Source: Styela clava
Lineage: Eukaryota; Chordata; Ascidiacea; Stolidobranchia; Styelidae
Direction of reading: 5' to 3'
Length of the DNA: 64,000 bases
Assembly: GCF_964204865.1 (NCBI RefSeq)
Contig: NC_135260.1
Location: 1,798,001-1,862,000, forward strand
Shown here piece after piece: positions 9,928 through 24,362 of the stretch. The notes under the pieces were generated by a model. That model searched no databases. It was not told the origin of the DNA and saw only the letters and a list, made by a program, of their open reading frames with translations. Every line of letters starts with the position of its first letter. Position 1 is the stretch's first letter. The position numbers and the translations under genes were made by a program.

Positions 9928-11131
9928 TTCGCTTTTATCAAAAATAAAAGGAATGCTGTCTTAACAAAACATAATTTAAAATGAATATGTTATAAAATAT
10001 TTCAGATTGTCGAGGACTGAATAATAACTAACAGGGGCGAAACGCAACTTTACGAATAGTCACTGAGACCCGTCATCGATATTTCGAATGCGTCTTAATA
10101 TATATAGGCCTACTATATATGGCAGAATAATCGGTGCTACTATGGAGTGAGTTAGGATATGGGAAATCGAGATAAGACGACTTAATTAATCATATGACGG
10201 ATCACGCCAATCGCCCGGTTATCAGTCAAGGCCAGTTATTTCATTTCGGAAGCAAGCACTTAATGGTAGCGGAAGCCGTAACTTACCTGCGGTAACATGG
10301 ACTACCTTACGACGACGAAGGGTTCTGAAAACTATCCCTTAATGGAATTCGAACCGACGCAGAGTAATCAGAGGTGTGGTAACGAGCGTATATCTGACAC
10401 TTAGCACGATGCGCCACACGGTTGAGCACGAGTTTTACCATAGCTTGAAATCTACCTATATCTAGTATTACATAGTGAGATCTACGTCAATTCAGTACTT
10501 TAGCGCAGGTTCAAAGCCTTCATTTTGCATCCCTAGTAGATATCTCATTAAATTTAGTTAGACTGACTGACTATTAACGTTGATACATTCTTATTGAACC
10601 GGACTTAATCGAAAAATTAAACTCTCGCCAAGTTACGGGCGATCACCGAAGTGCCACGCGCTTGTGAGAGTTTATATATAACTTTTGATACTGTGTGAGT
10701 GCACGTAACCTAGCTTTGAGCACATATAATAAAAAACAAGCTTATAAGAAGGGCAACTTTCATATATACTGTCGAACTATCTGGGTTATGTGCAATACAA
10801 TGGGCATCCGCTTATCAAAAAGCTTTGTCAATAACACGTCAGGCCTCAATAACAAACAAGCGAGTTATATCAGGGACTCGATGCTTGCGTTAGGCCATAC
10901 ACCAGAGATAAAATACCTATGAGGAAAAACATGCAATCAATAAATTAACGCATGTAATCAATAATAACAAAATTTGACACTGGTAGAAAATGTCGGCGGT
11001 AAGCCACTGAGCGAAACAGCGACTGCCTGAGTTTCATTGTTTGTGACTCTACAAACGAAACAGTTGCGCTTCGCTTCTCTCTCATTAGGCGTTGCCTAAA
11101 TATAAATAACCGAATATGTCTCGTCGATATC

Positions 11132-11251
11132 GCCTACGACCATACCACGTTGAATACACCCGATCTCGTTCGATCTCGGAAGTTAAGCAACGTCGGGCTC
11201 GGTTAGTACTTGCATGGGTGACCGGCTGGGAATACCGGGTGCCGTAGGCTT
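11132..11251 (+). rRNA. 5S: 5S ribosomal RNA, class A
   Basis: Full length, class A. First unit of the first 3,968-bp trimer; followed by the longer AATAATAAATAAC spacer form. Confidence 0.97.
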
Positions 11252-12459
11252 TTCGCTTTTATCAAAAATAAAAGGAATGCTGTCTGAACAAAACATAATT
11301 TAAAATGAATATGTTATAAAATATTTCAGATTGTCGAGGACTGAATAATAAATAACTAACAGGGGCGAAACGCAACTTTACGAATAGTCACTGAGACCCG
11401 TCATCGATATTTCGAATGCGTCTTAATAGATATAGGCCTACTATATATGGCAGAATAATCGGTGCTACTATGGAGTGAGTTAGGATATGAGAAATCGAGA
11501 TAAGACGACTTAATTAGTCATATGACGGATCACGCCAATCGCCCGGTTATCAGTCAAGGCCAGTTATTTCATTTCGGAAGCAAGCACTTAATGGTAGCGG
11601 AAGCCGTAACTTACCTGCGGTAACATGGACTACCTTACGACGACGAAGGGTTCTGAAAACTATCCCTTAATGGAATTCGAACCGACGCAGAGTAATCAGA
11701 GGTGTGGTAACGAGCGTATATCTGACACTTAGCACGATGCGCCACACGGTTGAGCACGAGTTTTACCATAGCTTGAAATCTACCTATATCTAGTATTACA
11801 TAGTGAGATCTACGTCAATTCAGTACTTTAGCGCAGGTTCAAAGCCTTCATTTTGCATCCCTAGTAGATATCTCATTAAATTTAGTTAGACTGACTGACT
11901 ATTAACGTTGATACATTTTTATTGAACCGGACTTAATCGAAAAATTAAACTCTCGCCAAGTTACCGGCGATCACCGAAGTGCCACGCGCTTGTGAGAGTT
12001 TATATATAACTTTTGATACTGTGTGAGTGCACGTAACCTAGCTTTGAGCACATATAATAAAAAACAAGCCTATAAGAAGGGCAACTTTCATATATACTGT
12101 CGAACTATCTGGGTTATGTGCAATACAATGGGCATCCGCTTATCAAAAAGCTTTGTCAATAACACGTCAGGCCTCAATAACAAACAAGCGAGTTGTATCA
12201 GGGACTCGATGCTTGCGTTAGGCCATACACCAGAGATAAAATACCTATGAGGAAAAACATGCAATCAATAAATTAACGCATGTAATCAATAATAACAAAA
12301 TTTGACACTGGTAGAAAATGTCGGCGGTAAGCCACTGAGCAAAACAGCGACTGCCTGAGTTTCATTGTTTGTGACTGTACAAACGAAACAGTTGCGCTTC
12401 GCTTCTCTCTCATTAGGCGTTGCCTAAATATAAATAACCGAATATGTCTCGTCGATATC

Positions 12460-12569
12460 GCCTACGACCATACCACGTTGAATACACCCGATCTCGGAAG
12501 TTAGGCAACGTCGGGCTCGGTTAGTACTTGCATGGGTGACCGGCTGGGAATACCGGGTGCCGTAGGCTT
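12460..12569 (+). pseudogene. 5S: 5S rRNA copy with 10-nt internal deletion (G55)
   Basis: Only 110 nt remain between GCCTACG and CGTAGGC-TT. One of the two GATCTCG direct copies and the TTC between them are missing, which removes part of helix III and loop C. Base 55 is G and base 70 is G. Box C and terminator are intact, so transcription may still occur, but the RNA should not fold or bind ribosomal protein uL18 normally. Probable pseudogene. Confidence 0.85.
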
Positions 12570-13773
12570 TTCGCTTTTATCAAAAATAAAAGGAATGCTG
12601 TCTGAACAAAACATAATTTAAAATGAATATGTTATAAAATATTTCAGATTGTCGAGGACTGAATAATAACTAACAGGGGCGAAACGCAACTTTACGAATA
12701 GTCACTGAGACCCGTCATCGATATTTCGAATGCGTCTTAATAGGTATAGGCCTGCTATATATGGCAGAATAATCGGTGCTACTATGGAGTGAGTTAGGAT
12801 ATGAGAAATCGAGATAAGACGACTTAATTAATCATATGACGGATCACGCCAATCGCCCGGTTATCAGTCAAGGCCAGTTATTTCATTTCGGAAGCAAGCA
12901 CTTAATGGTAGCGGAAGCCGTAACTTACCTGCGGTAACATGGACTACCTTACGACGACGAAGGGTTCTGAAAACTATCCCCTAATGGAATTCGAACCCAC
13001 GCAGAGTAATCAGAGGTGTGGTAACGAGCGTATATCTGACACTTAGCACGATGCGCCACACGGTTGAGCACGAGTTTTACCATAGCTTGAAATCTACCTA
13101 TATCTAGTATTACATAGTGAGATCTACGTCAATTCAGTACTTCAGCGCAGGTTCAAAGCCTTCATTTTGCATCCCTTGTAGATATCTCATTAAATTTAGT
13201 TAGACTGACTGACTATTAACGTTGATACATTTTTATTGAACCGGACTTAATCGAAAAATTAAACTCTCGCCAAGTTACGGGCGATCACCGAAGTGCCACG
13301 CGCTTGTGAGAGTTTATATATAACTTTTGATACTGTGTGAGTGCACGTAACCTAGCTTTGAGCACATATAATAAAAAACAAGCTTATAAGAAGGGCAACT
13401 TTCATATATACTGTCGAACTATCTGGGTTATGTGCAATACAATGGGCATCCGCTTATCAAAAAGCTTTGTCAATAACACGTCAGGCCTCAATAACAAACA
13501 AGCGAGTTATATCAGGGACTCGATGCTTGCGTTAGGCCATACACCAGAGATAAAATACCTATGAGGAAAAACATGCAATCAATAAATTAACGCATGTAAT
13601 CAATAATAACAAAATTTGACACTGGTAGAAAATGTCGGCGGTAAGCCACTGAGCGAAACAGCGACTGCCTGAGTTTCATTGTTTGTGACTGTACAAACGA
13701 AACAGTTGCGCTTCGCTTCTCTCTCATTAGGCGTTGCCTAAATATAAATAACCGAATATGTCTCGTCGATATC

Positions 13774-13893
13774 GCCTACGACCATACCACGTTGAATACA
13801 CCCGATCTCGTTCGATCTCGGAAGTTAGGCAACGTCGGGCTCGGTTAGTACTTGCATGGGTGACCGGCTGGGAATACCGGGTGCCGTAGGCTT
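13774..13893 (+). rRNA. 5S: 5S ribosomal RNA, class C
   Basis: Full length with A55G only (TTAGGC with CTCGGT). The upstream hairpin loop reads GACTGT instead of GACTCT, and the 3' spacer reads GTCTTAAC. Confidence 0.94.
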
Positions 13894-15099
13894 TTCGCTT
13901 TTATCAAAAATAAAAGGAATGCTGTCTTAACAAAACATAATTTAAAATGAATATGTTATAAAATATTTCAGATTGTCGAGGACTGAATAATAACTAACAG
14001 GGGCGAAACGCAACTTTACGAATAGTCACTGAGACCCGTCATCGATATTTCGAATGCGTCTTAATAGATATAGGCCTACTATATATGGCAGAATAATCGG
14101 TGCTACTATGGAGTGAGTTAGGATATGGGAAATCGAGATAAGACGACTTAATTAATCATATGACGGATCACGGCCAATCGCCCGGTTATCAGTCAAGGCC
14201 AGTTATTTCATTTCGGAAGCAAGCACTTAATGGTAGCGGAAGCCGTAACTTACCTGCGGTAACATGGACTACCTTACGACGACGAAGGTTTTCTGAAAAC
14301 TATCCCTTAATGGAATTCGAACCCACGCAGAGTAATCAGAGGTGTGGTAACGAGCGTATATCTGACACTTAGCACGATGCGCCACACGGTTGAGCACGAG
14401 TTTTACCATAGCTTGAAATCTACCTATATCTAGTATTACATAGTGAGATCTACGTCAATTCAGTACTTTAGCGCAGGTTCAAAGCCTTCATTTTGCATCC
14501 CTAGTAGATATCTCATTAAATTTAGTTAGACTGACTGACTATTAACGTTGATACATTTTTATTGAACCGGACTTAATCGAAAAATTAAACTCTCGCCAAG
14601 TTACCGGCGATCACCGAAGTGCCACGCGCTTGTGAGAGTTTATATATAACTTTTGATACTGTGTGAGTGCACGTAACCTAGCTTTGAGCACATATAATAA
14701 AAAACAAGCTTATAAGAAGGGCAACTTTCATATATACTGTCGAACTATCTGGGTTATGTGCAATACAATGGGCATCCGCTTATCAAAAAGCTTTGTCAAT
14801 AACATGTCAGGCCTCAATAACAAACAAGCGAGTTATATCAGCGACTCGATGCTTGCGTTAAGCCATACACCAGAGATAAAATACCTATGAGGAAAAACAT
14901 GCAATCAATAAATTAACGCATGTAATCAATAATAACAAAATTTGACACTGGTAGAAAATGTCGGCGGTAAGCCACTGAGCGAAACAGCGACTGCCTGAGT
15001 TTCATTGTTTGTGACTCTACAAACGAAACAGTTGCGCTTCGCTTCTCTCTCATTAGGCGTTGCCTAAATATAAATAACCGAATATGTCTCGTCGATATC

Positions 15100-15219
15100 G
15101 CCTACGACCATACCACGTTGAATACACCCGATCTCGTTCGATCTCGGAAGTTAAGCAACGTCGGGCTCGGTTAGTACTTGCATGGGTGACCGGCTGGGAA
15201 TACCGGGTGCCGTAGGCTT
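15100..15219 (+). rRNA. 5S: 5S ribosomal RNA, class A
   Basis: Full length, class A; counterpart of the copy 3,968 bp upstream and first unit of the second trimer. Confidence 0.97.
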
Positions 15220-16427
15220 TTCGCTTTTATCAAAAATAAAAGGAATGCTGTCTGAACAAAACATAATTTAAAATGAATATGTTATAAAATATTTCAGATT
15301 GTCGAGGACTGAATAATAAATAACTAACAGGGGCGAAACGCAACTTTACGAATAGTCACTGAGACCCGTCATCGATATTTCGAATGCGTCTTAATAGATA
15401 TAGGCCTACTATATATGGCAGAATAATCGGTGCTACTATGGAGTGAGTTAGGATATGAGAAATCGAGATAAGACGACTTAATTAGTCATATGACGGATCA
15501 CGCCAATCGCCCGGTTATCAGTCAAGGCCAGTTATTTCATTTCGGAAGCAAGCACTTAATGGTAGCGGAAGCCGTAACTTACCTGCGGTAACATTGACTA
15601 CCTTACGACGACGAAGGGTTCTGAAAACTATCCCTTAATGGAATTCGAACCCACGCAGAGTAATCAGAGGTGTGGTAACGAGCGTATATCTGACACTTAG
15701 CACGATGCGCCACACGGTTGAGCACGAGTTTTACCATAGCTTGAAATCTACCTATATCTAGTATTACATAGTGAGATCTACGTCAAATCAGTACTTTAGC
15801 GCAGGTTCAAAGCCTTCATTTTGCATCCCTAGTAGATATCTCATTAAATTTAGTTAGACTGACTGACTATTAACGTTGATACATTTTTATTGAACCGGAC
15901 TTAATCGAAAAATTAAACTCTCGCCAAGTTACGGGCGATCACCGAAGTGCCACGCGCTTGTGAGAGTTTATATATAACTTTTGATACTGTGTGAGTGCAC
16001 GTAACCTAGCTTTGAGCACATATAATAAAAAACAAGCTTAAAAGAAGGGCAACTTTCATATATACTGTCGAACTATCTGGGTTATGTGCAATACAATGGG
16101 CATTCGCTTATCAAAAAGCTTTGTCAATAACACGTCAGGCCTCAATAACAAACAAGCGAGTTATATCAGCGACTCGATGCTTGCGTTAAGCCATACACCA
16201 GAGATAAAATATCTATGAGGAAAAACATGCAATCAATAAATTAACGCATGTAATCAATAATAACAAAATTTGACACTGGTAGAAAATGTCGGCGGTAAGC
16301 CACTGAGCGAAACAGCGACTGCCTGAGTTTCATTGTTTGTGACTCTACAAACGAAACAGTTGCGCTTCGCTTCTCTCTCATTAGGCGTTGCCTAAATATA
16401 AATAACCGAATATGTCTCGTCGATATC

Positions 16428-16537
16428 GCCTACGACCATACCACGTTGAATACACCCGATCTCGGAAGTTAAGCAACGTCGGGCTCGGTTAGTACTTGCA
16501 TGGGTGACCGGCTGGGAATACCGGGTGCCGTAGGCTT
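16428..16537 (+). pseudogene. 5S: 5S rRNA copy with 10-nt internal deletion (A55)
   Basis: Same 10-nt loss as the copy 3,968 bp upstream but with A55, the class A base. The 3' spacer reads GTTCGAAC instead of GTCTGAAC. Either conversion mixed the two haplotypes or the deletion arose more than once. Confidence 0.85.
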
Positions 16538-17741
16538 TTCGCTTTTATCAAAAATAAAAGGAATGCTGTTCGAACAAAACATAATTTAAAATGAATATGT
16601 TATAAAATATTTCAGATTGTCGAGGACTGAATAATAACTAACAGGGGCGAAACGCAACTTTACGAATAGTCACTGAGACCCGTCATCGATATTTCGAATG
16701 CGTCTTAATAGGTATAGGCCTGCTATATATGGCAGAATAATCGGTGCTACTATGGAGTGAGTTAGGATATGAGAAATCGAGATAAGACGACTTAATTAAT
16801 CATATGACGGATCACGCCAATCGCCCGGTTATCAGTCAAGGCCAGTTATTTCATTTCGGAAGCAAGCACTTAATGGTAGCGGAAGCCGTAACTTACCTGC
16901 GGTAACATGGACTACCTTACGACGACGAAGGGTTCTGAAAACTATCCCTTAATGGAATTCGAACCCACGCAGAGTAATCAGAGGTGTGGTAACGAGCGTA
17001 TATCTGACACTTAGCACGATGCGCCACACGGTTGAGCACGAGTTTTACCATAGCTTGAAATCTACCTATATCTAGTATTACATAGTGAGATCTACGTCAA
17101 TTCAGTACTTTAGCGCAGGTTCAAAGCCTTCATTTTGCATCCCTAGTAGATATCTCATTAAATTTAGTTAGACTGACTGACTATTAACGTTGATACATTT
17201 TTATTGAACCGGACTTAATCGAAAAATTAAACTCTCGCCAAGTTACGGGCGATCACCGAAGTGCCACGAGCTTGTGAGAGTTTATATATAACTTTTGATA
17301 CTGTGTGAGTGCACGTAACCTAGCTTTGAGCACATATAATAAAAAACAAGCTTATAAGAAGGGCAACTTTCATATATACTGTCGAACTATCTGGGTTATG
17401 TGCAATACAATGGGCATCCGCTTATCAAAAAGCTTTGTCAATAACACGTCAGGCCTCAATAACAAACAAGCGAGTTATATCAGGGACTCGATGCTTGCGT
17501 TAGGCCATACACCAGAGATAAAATACCTATGAGGAAAAACATGCAATCAATAAATTAACGCATGTAATCAATAATAACAAAATTTGACACTGGTAGAAAA
17601 TGTCGGCGGTAAGCCACTGAGCGAAACAGCGACTGCCTGAGTTTCATTGTTTGTGACTGTACAAACGAAACAGTTGCGCTTCGCTTCTCTCTCATTAGGT
17701 GTTGCCTAAATATAAATAACCGAATATGTCTCGTCGATATC

Positions 17742-17861
17742 GCCTACGACCATACCACGTTGAATACACCCGATCTCGTTCGATCTCGGAAGTTAGGCAA
17801 CGTCGGGCTCGGTTAGTACTTGCATGGGTGACCGGCTGGGAATACCGGGTGCCGTAGGCTT
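17742..17861 (+). rRNA. 5S: 5S ribosomal RNA, class C
   Basis: A55G only, full length. Counterpart of the copy at 13774, with the same GACTGT hairpin loop; the proximal stem-loop is TTAGGT-GTT-GCCTAA. Confidence 0.94.
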
Positions 17862-19067
17862 TTCGCTTTTATCAAAAATAAAAGGAATGCTGTCTTAACA
17901 AAACATAATTTAAAATGAATATGTTATAAAATATTTCAGATTGTCGAGGACTGAATAATAACTAACAGGGGCGAAACGCAACTTTACGAATAGTCACTGA
18001 GACCCGTCATCGATATTTCGAATGCGTCTTAATAGATATAGGCCTACTATATATGGCAGAATAATCGGTGCTACTATGGAGTGAGTTAGGATATGGGAAA
18101 TCGAGATAAGACGACTTAATTAATCATATGACGGATCACGGCCAATCGCCCGGTTATCAGTCAAGGCCAGTTATTTCATTTCGGAAGCAAGCACTTAATG
18201 GTAGCGGAAGCCGTAACTTACCTGCGGTAACATGGACTACCTTACGACGACGAAGGTTTTCTGAAAACTATTCCTTAATGGAATTCGAACCCACGCAGAG
18301 TAATCAGAGGTGTGGTAACGAGCGTATATCTGACACTTAGCACGATGCGCCACACGGTTGAGCACGAGTTTTACCATAGCTTGAAATCTACCTATATCTA
18401 GTATTACATAGTGAGATCTACGTCAATTCAGTACTTTAGCGCAGGTTCAAAGCCTTCATTTTGCATCCCTAGTAGATATCTCATTAAATTTAGTTAGACT
18501 GACTGACTATTAACGTTGATACATTTTTATTGAACCGGACTTAATCGAAAAATTAAACTCTCGCCAAGTTACGGGCGATCACCGAAGTGCCACGCGCTTG
18601 TGAGAGTTTATATATAACTTTTGATACTGTGTGAGTGCACGTAACCTAGCTTTGAGCACATATAATAAAAAACAAGCTTATAAGAAGGGCAACTTTCATA
18701 TATACTGTCGAACTATCTGGGTTATGTGCAATACAATGGGCATCCGCTTATCAAAAAGCTTTGTCAATAACACGTCAGGCCTCAATAACAAACAAGCGAG
18801 TTATATCAGCGACTCGATGCTTGCGTTAAGCCATACACCAGAGATAAAATACCTATGAGGAAAAACATGCAATCAATAAATTAACGCATGTAATCAATAA
18901 TAACAAAATTTGACACTGGTAGAAAATGTCGGCGGTAAGCCACTGAGCGAAACAGCGACTGCCTGAGTTTCATTGTTTGTGACTGTACAAACGAAACAGT
19001 TGCGCTTCGCTTCTCTCTCATTAGGCGTTGCCTAAATATAAATAACCGAATATGTCTCGTCGATATC

Positions 19068-19187
19068 GCCTACGACCATACCACGTTGAATACACCCGAT
19101 ATCGTTCGATCTCGGAAGTTAGGCAACGTCGGGCTCGGTTAGTACTTGCATGGGTGACCGGCTGGGAATACCGGGTGCCGTAGGCTT
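19068..19187 (+). rRNA. 5S: 5S ribosomal RNA, class C with C34A
   Basis: A55G plus C34A (CCCGATATCG), in the loop C region and within one of the GATCTCG direct repeats. Full length. Its spacer shares CCCCTAATGG with the unit starting at 12460. Confidence 0.92.
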
Positions 19188-20391
19188 TTCGCTTTTATCA
19201 AAAATAAAAGGAATGCTGTCTGAACAAAACATAATTTAAAATGAATATGTTATAAAATATTTCAGATTGTCGAGGACTGAATAATAACTAACAGGGGCGA
19301 AACGCAACTTTACGAATAGTCACTGAGACCCGTCATCGATATTTCGAATGCGTCTTAATAGGTATAGGCCTGCTATATATGGCAGAATAATCGGTGCTAC
19401 TATGGAGTGAGTTAGGATATGAGAAATCGAGATAAGACGACTTAATTAATCATATGACGGATCACGCCAATCGCCCGGTTATCAGTCAAGGCCAGTTATT
19501 TCATTTCGGAAGCAAGCACTTAATGGTAGCGGAAGCCGTAACTTACCTGCGGTAACATGGACTACCTTACGACGACGAAGGGTTCTGAAAACTATCCCCT
19601 AATGGAATTCGAACCCACGCAGAGTAATCAGAGGTGTGGTAACGAGCGTATATTTGACACTTAGCACGATGCGCCACACGGTTGAGCACGAGTTTTACCA
19701 TAGCTTGAAATCTACCTATATCTAGTATTACATAGTGAGATCTACGTCAATTCAGTACTTTAGCGCAGGTTCAAAGCCTTCATTTTGCATCCCTAGTAGA
19801 TATCTCATTAAATTTAGTTAGACTGACTGACTATTAACGTTGATACATTTTTATTGAACCGGACTTAATCGAAGAATTAAACTCTCGCCAAGTTACGGGC
19901 GATCACCGAAGTGCCACGCGCTTGTGAGAGTTTATATATAACTTTTGATACTGTGTGAGTGCACGTAACCTAGCTTTGAGCACATATAATAAAAAACAAG
20001 CTTATAAGAAGGGCAACTTTCATATATACTGTCGAACTATCTGGGTTATGTGCAATACAATGGGCATCCGCTTATCAAAAAGCTTTGTCAATAACACGTC
20101 AGGCCTCAATAACAAACAAGCGAGTTATATCAGGGACTCGATGCTTGCGTTAGGCCATACACCAGAGATAAAATACCTATGAGGAAAAACATGCAATCAA
20201 TAAATTAACGCATGTAATCAATAATAACAAAATTTGACACTGGTAGAAAATGTCGGCGGTAAGCCACTGAGCGAAACAGCGACTGCCTGAGTTTCATTGT
20301 TTGTGACTGTACAAACGAAACAGTTGCGCTTCGCTTCTCTCTCATTAGGCGTTGCCTAAATATAAATAACCGAATATGTCTCGTCGATATC

Positions 20392-20511
20392 GCCTACGAC
20401 CATACCACGTTGAATACACCCGATCTCGTTCGATCTCGGAAGTTAGGCAACGTCGGGCTCGGTTAGTACTTGCATGGGTGACCGGCTGGGAATACCGGGT
20501 GCCGTAGGCTT
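20392..20511 (+). rRNA. 5S: 5S ribosomal RNA, class C
   Basis: A55G only, full length, with the GACTGT hairpin loop upstream as in the copies at 13774 and 17742. Confidence 0.94.
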
Positions 20512-21717
20512 TTCGCTTTTATCAAAAATAAAAGGAATGCTGTCTTAACAAAACATAATTTAAAATGAATATGTTATAAAATATTTCAGATTGTCGAGGA
20601 CTGAATAATAACTAACAGGGGCGAAACGCAACTTTACGAATAGTCACTGAGACCCGTCATCGATATTTCGAATGCGTCTTAATAGATATAGGCCTACTAT
20701 ATATGGCAGAATAATCGGTGCTACTATGGAGTGAGTTAGGATATGGGAAATCGAGATAAGACGACTTAATTAATCATATGACGGATCACGGCCAATCGCC
20801 CGGTTATCAGTCAAGGCCAGTTATTTCATTTCGGAAGCAAGCACTTAATGGTAGCGGAAGCCGTAACTTACCTGCGGTAACATGGACTACCTTACGACGA
20901 CGAAGGTTTTCTGAAAACTATCCCTTAATGGAATTCGAACCCACGCAGAGTAATCAGAGGTGTGGTAACGAGCGTATATCTGACACTTAGCACGATGCGC
21001 CACACGGTTGAGCACGAGTTTTACCATAGCTTGAAATCTACCTATATCTAGTATTACATAGTGAGATCTACGTCAATTCAGTACTTTAGCGCAGGTTCAA
21101 AGCCTTCATTTTGCATCCCTAGTAGATATCTCATTAAATTTAGTTAGACTGACTGACTATTAACGTTGATACATTTTTATTGAACCGGACTTAATCGAAA
21201 AATTAAACTCTCGCCAAGTTACGGGCGATCACCGAAGTGCCACGCGCTTGTGAGAGTTTATATATAACTTTTGATACTGTGTGAGTGCACGTAACCTAGC
21301 TTTGAGCACATATAATAAAAAACAAGCTTATAAGAAGGGCAACTTTCATATATACTGTCGAACTATCTGGGTTATGTGCAATACAATGGGCATCCGCTTA
21401 TCAAAAAGCTTTGTCAATAACATGTCAGGCCTCAATAACAAACAAGCGAGTTATATCAGCGACTCGATGCTTGCGTTAAGCCATACACCAGAGATAAAAT
21501 ACCTATGAGGAAAAACATGCAATCAATAAATTAACGCATGTAATCAATAATAACAAAATTTGACACTGGTAGAAAATGTCGGCGGTAAGCCACTGAGCGA
21601 AACAGCGACTGCCTGAGTTTCATTGTTTGTGACTCTACAAACGAAACAGTTGCGCTTCGCTTCTCTCTCATTAGGCGTTGCCTAAATATAAATAACCGAA
21701 TATGTCTCGTCGATATC

Positions 21718-21827
21718 GCCTACGACCATACCACGTTGAATACACCCGATCTCGGAAGTTAGGCAACGTCGGGCTCGGTTAGTACTTGCATGGGTGACCG
21801 GCTGGGAATACCGGGTGCCGTAGGCTT
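21718..21827 (+). pseudogene. 5S: 5S rRNA copy with 10-nt internal deletion (G55)
   Basis: 110 nt, same deletion between GATCTCG repeats, G55 and G70. The upstream hairpin loop is GACTCT and the 3' spacer GTCTTAAC, so the flanks differ from the deleted copy at 12460. Confidence 0.85.
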
Positions 21828-23033
21828 TTCGCTTTTATCAAAAATAAAAGGAATGCTGTCTTAACAAAACATAATTTAAAATGAATATGTTATAAAATAT
21901 TTCAGATTGTCGAGGACTGAATAATAACTAACAGGGGCGAAACGCAACTTTACGAATATTCACTGAGACCCGTCATCGATATTTCGAATGCGTCTTAATA
22001 GATATAGGCCTACTATATATGGCAGAATAATCGGTGCTACTATGGAGTGAGTTAGGATATGGGAAATCGAGATAAGACGACTTAATTAGTCATATGACGG
22101 ATCACGGCCAATCGCCCGGTTATCAGTCAAGGCCAGTTATTTCATTTCGGAAGCAAGCACTTAATGGTAGCGGAAGCCGTAACTTACCTGCGGTAACATG
22201 GACTACCTTACGACGACGAAGGTTTTCTGAAAACTATCCCTTAATGGAATTCGAACCCACGCAGAGTAATCAGAGGTGTGGTAACGAGCGTATATCTGAC
22301 ACTTAGCACGATGCGCCACACGGTTGAGCACGAGTTTTACCATAGCTTGAAATCTACCTATATCTAGTATTACATAGTGAGATCTACGTCAATTCAGTAC
22401 ATTAGCGCAGGTTCAAAGCCTTCATTTTGCATCCCTAGTAGATATCTCATTAAATTTAGTTAGACTGACTGACTATTAACGTTGATACATTTTTATTGAA
22501 CCGGACTTAATCGAAAAATTAAACTCTCGCCAAGTTACGGGCGATCACCGAAGTGCCACGCGCTTGTGAGAGTTTATATATAACTTTTGATACTGTGTGA
22601 GTGCACGTAACCTAGCTTTGAGCACATATAATAAAAAACAAGCTTATAAGAAGGGCAACTTTCATATATACTGTCGAACTATCTGGGTTATGTGCAATAC
22701 AATGGGCATCCGCTTATCAAAAAGCTTTGTCAATAACACGTCAGGCCTCAATAACAAACAAGCGAGTTATATCAGCGACTCGATGCTTGCGTTAAGCCAT
22801 ACACCAGAGATAAAATACCTATGAGGAAAAACATGCAATCAATAAATTAACGCATGTAATCAATAATAACAAAATTTGACACTGGTAGAAAATGTCGGCG
22901 GTAAGCCACTGAGCGAAACAGCGACTGCCTGAGTTTCATTGTTTGTGACTCTACAAACGAAACAGTTGCGCTTCGCTTCTCTCTCATTAGGCGTTGCCTA
23001 AATATAAATAACCGAATATGTCTCGTCGATATC

Positions 23034-23153
23034 GCCTACGACCATACCACGTTGAATACACCCGATCTCGTTCGATCTCGGAAGTTAAGCAACGTCGGGC
23101 TCGGTTAGTACTTGCATGGGTGACCGGCTGGGAATACCGGGTGCCGTAGGCTT
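23034..23153 (+). rRNA. 5S: 5S ribosomal RNA, class A
   Basis: Full length, class A, followed by the AATAATAAATAAC spacer form. The downstream palindrome is disrupted (CCTACAAATATGG). Confidence 0.97.
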
Positions 23154-24362
23154 TTCGCTTTTATCAAAAATAAAAGGAATGCTGTCTGAACAAAACATAA
23201 TTTAAAATGAATATGTTATAAAATATTTCAGATTGTCGAGGACTGAATAATAAATAACTAACAGGGGCGAAACGCAACTTTACGAATAGTCACTGAGACC
23301 CGTCATCGATATTTCGAATGCGTCTTAATAGATATAGGCCTACAAATATGGCAGAATAATCGGTGCTACTATGGAGTGAGTTAGGATATGGGAAATCGAG
23401 ATAAGACGACTTAATTAATCATATGACGGATCACGGCCAATCGCCCGGTTATCAGTCAAGGCCAGTTATTTCATTTCGGAAGCAAGCACTTAATGGTAGC
23501 GGAAGCCGTAACTTACCTGCGGTAACATGGACTACCTTACGACGACGAAGGTTATCTGAAAACTATCCCTTAATGGAATTCGAACCCACGCAGAGTAATC
23601 AGAGGTGTGGTAACGAGCGTATATCTGACACTTAGCACGATGCGCCACACGGTTGAGCACGAGTTTTACCATAGCTTGAAATCTACCTATATCTAGTATT
23701 ACATAGTGAGATCTACGTCAATTCAGTACTTTAGCGCAGGTTCAAAGCCTTCATTTTGCATCCCTAGTAGATATCTCATTAAATTTAGTTAGACTGACTG
23801 ACTATTAACGTTGATACATTTTTATTGAACCGGACTTAATCGAAAAATTAAACTCTCGCCAAGTTACGGGCGATCACCGAAGTGCCACGCGCTTGTGAGA
23901 GTTTATATATAACTTTTGATACTGTGTGAGTGCACGTAACCTAGCTTTGAGCACATATAATAAAAAATAAGCTTATAAGAAGGGCAACTTTCATATATAC
24001 TGTCGAACTATCTGGGTTATGTGCAATACAATGGGCATCCGCTTATCAAAAAGCTTTGTCAATAACACGTCAGGCCTCAATAACAAACAAGCGAGTTATA
24101 TCAGGGACTCGATGCTTGCGTTAAGCCATACACCAGAGATAAAATACCTATGAGGAAAAACATGCAATCAATAAATTAACGCATGTAATCAATAATAACA
24201 AAATTTGACACTGGTAGAAAATGTCGGCGGTAAGCCACTGAGCGAAACAGCGACTGCCTGAGTTTCATTGTTTGTGACTCTACAAACGAAACAGTTGCGC
24301 TTCGATTCTCTCTCATTAGGCGTTGCCTAAATATAAATAACCGAATATGTCTCGTCGATATC

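Larger units (their letters stand above)
11132..19067. repeat. Higher-order repeat: two trimers of 3,968 bp
   Basis: 5S copies at 11132, 12460 and 13774 correspond to those at 15100, 16428 and 17742, each exactly 3,968 bp apart, in the order A, deleted, C. The third unit of each has the GACTGT hairpin loop. Base 55 of the deleted copy differs between the two trimers. Confidence 0.85.

Noticed and set aside
10695-10922. Recurring 75-codon open frame (GTG start) in the spacer of about twenty units
   Set aside because: It starts with GTG, which is not expected in a nuclear eukaryotic gene. In many units it is closed by a stop at TAAGCTT or shifted by the TAGCCTACTG insertion, and one unit ends after 65 codons through an indel. 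It repeats only because the array repeats.
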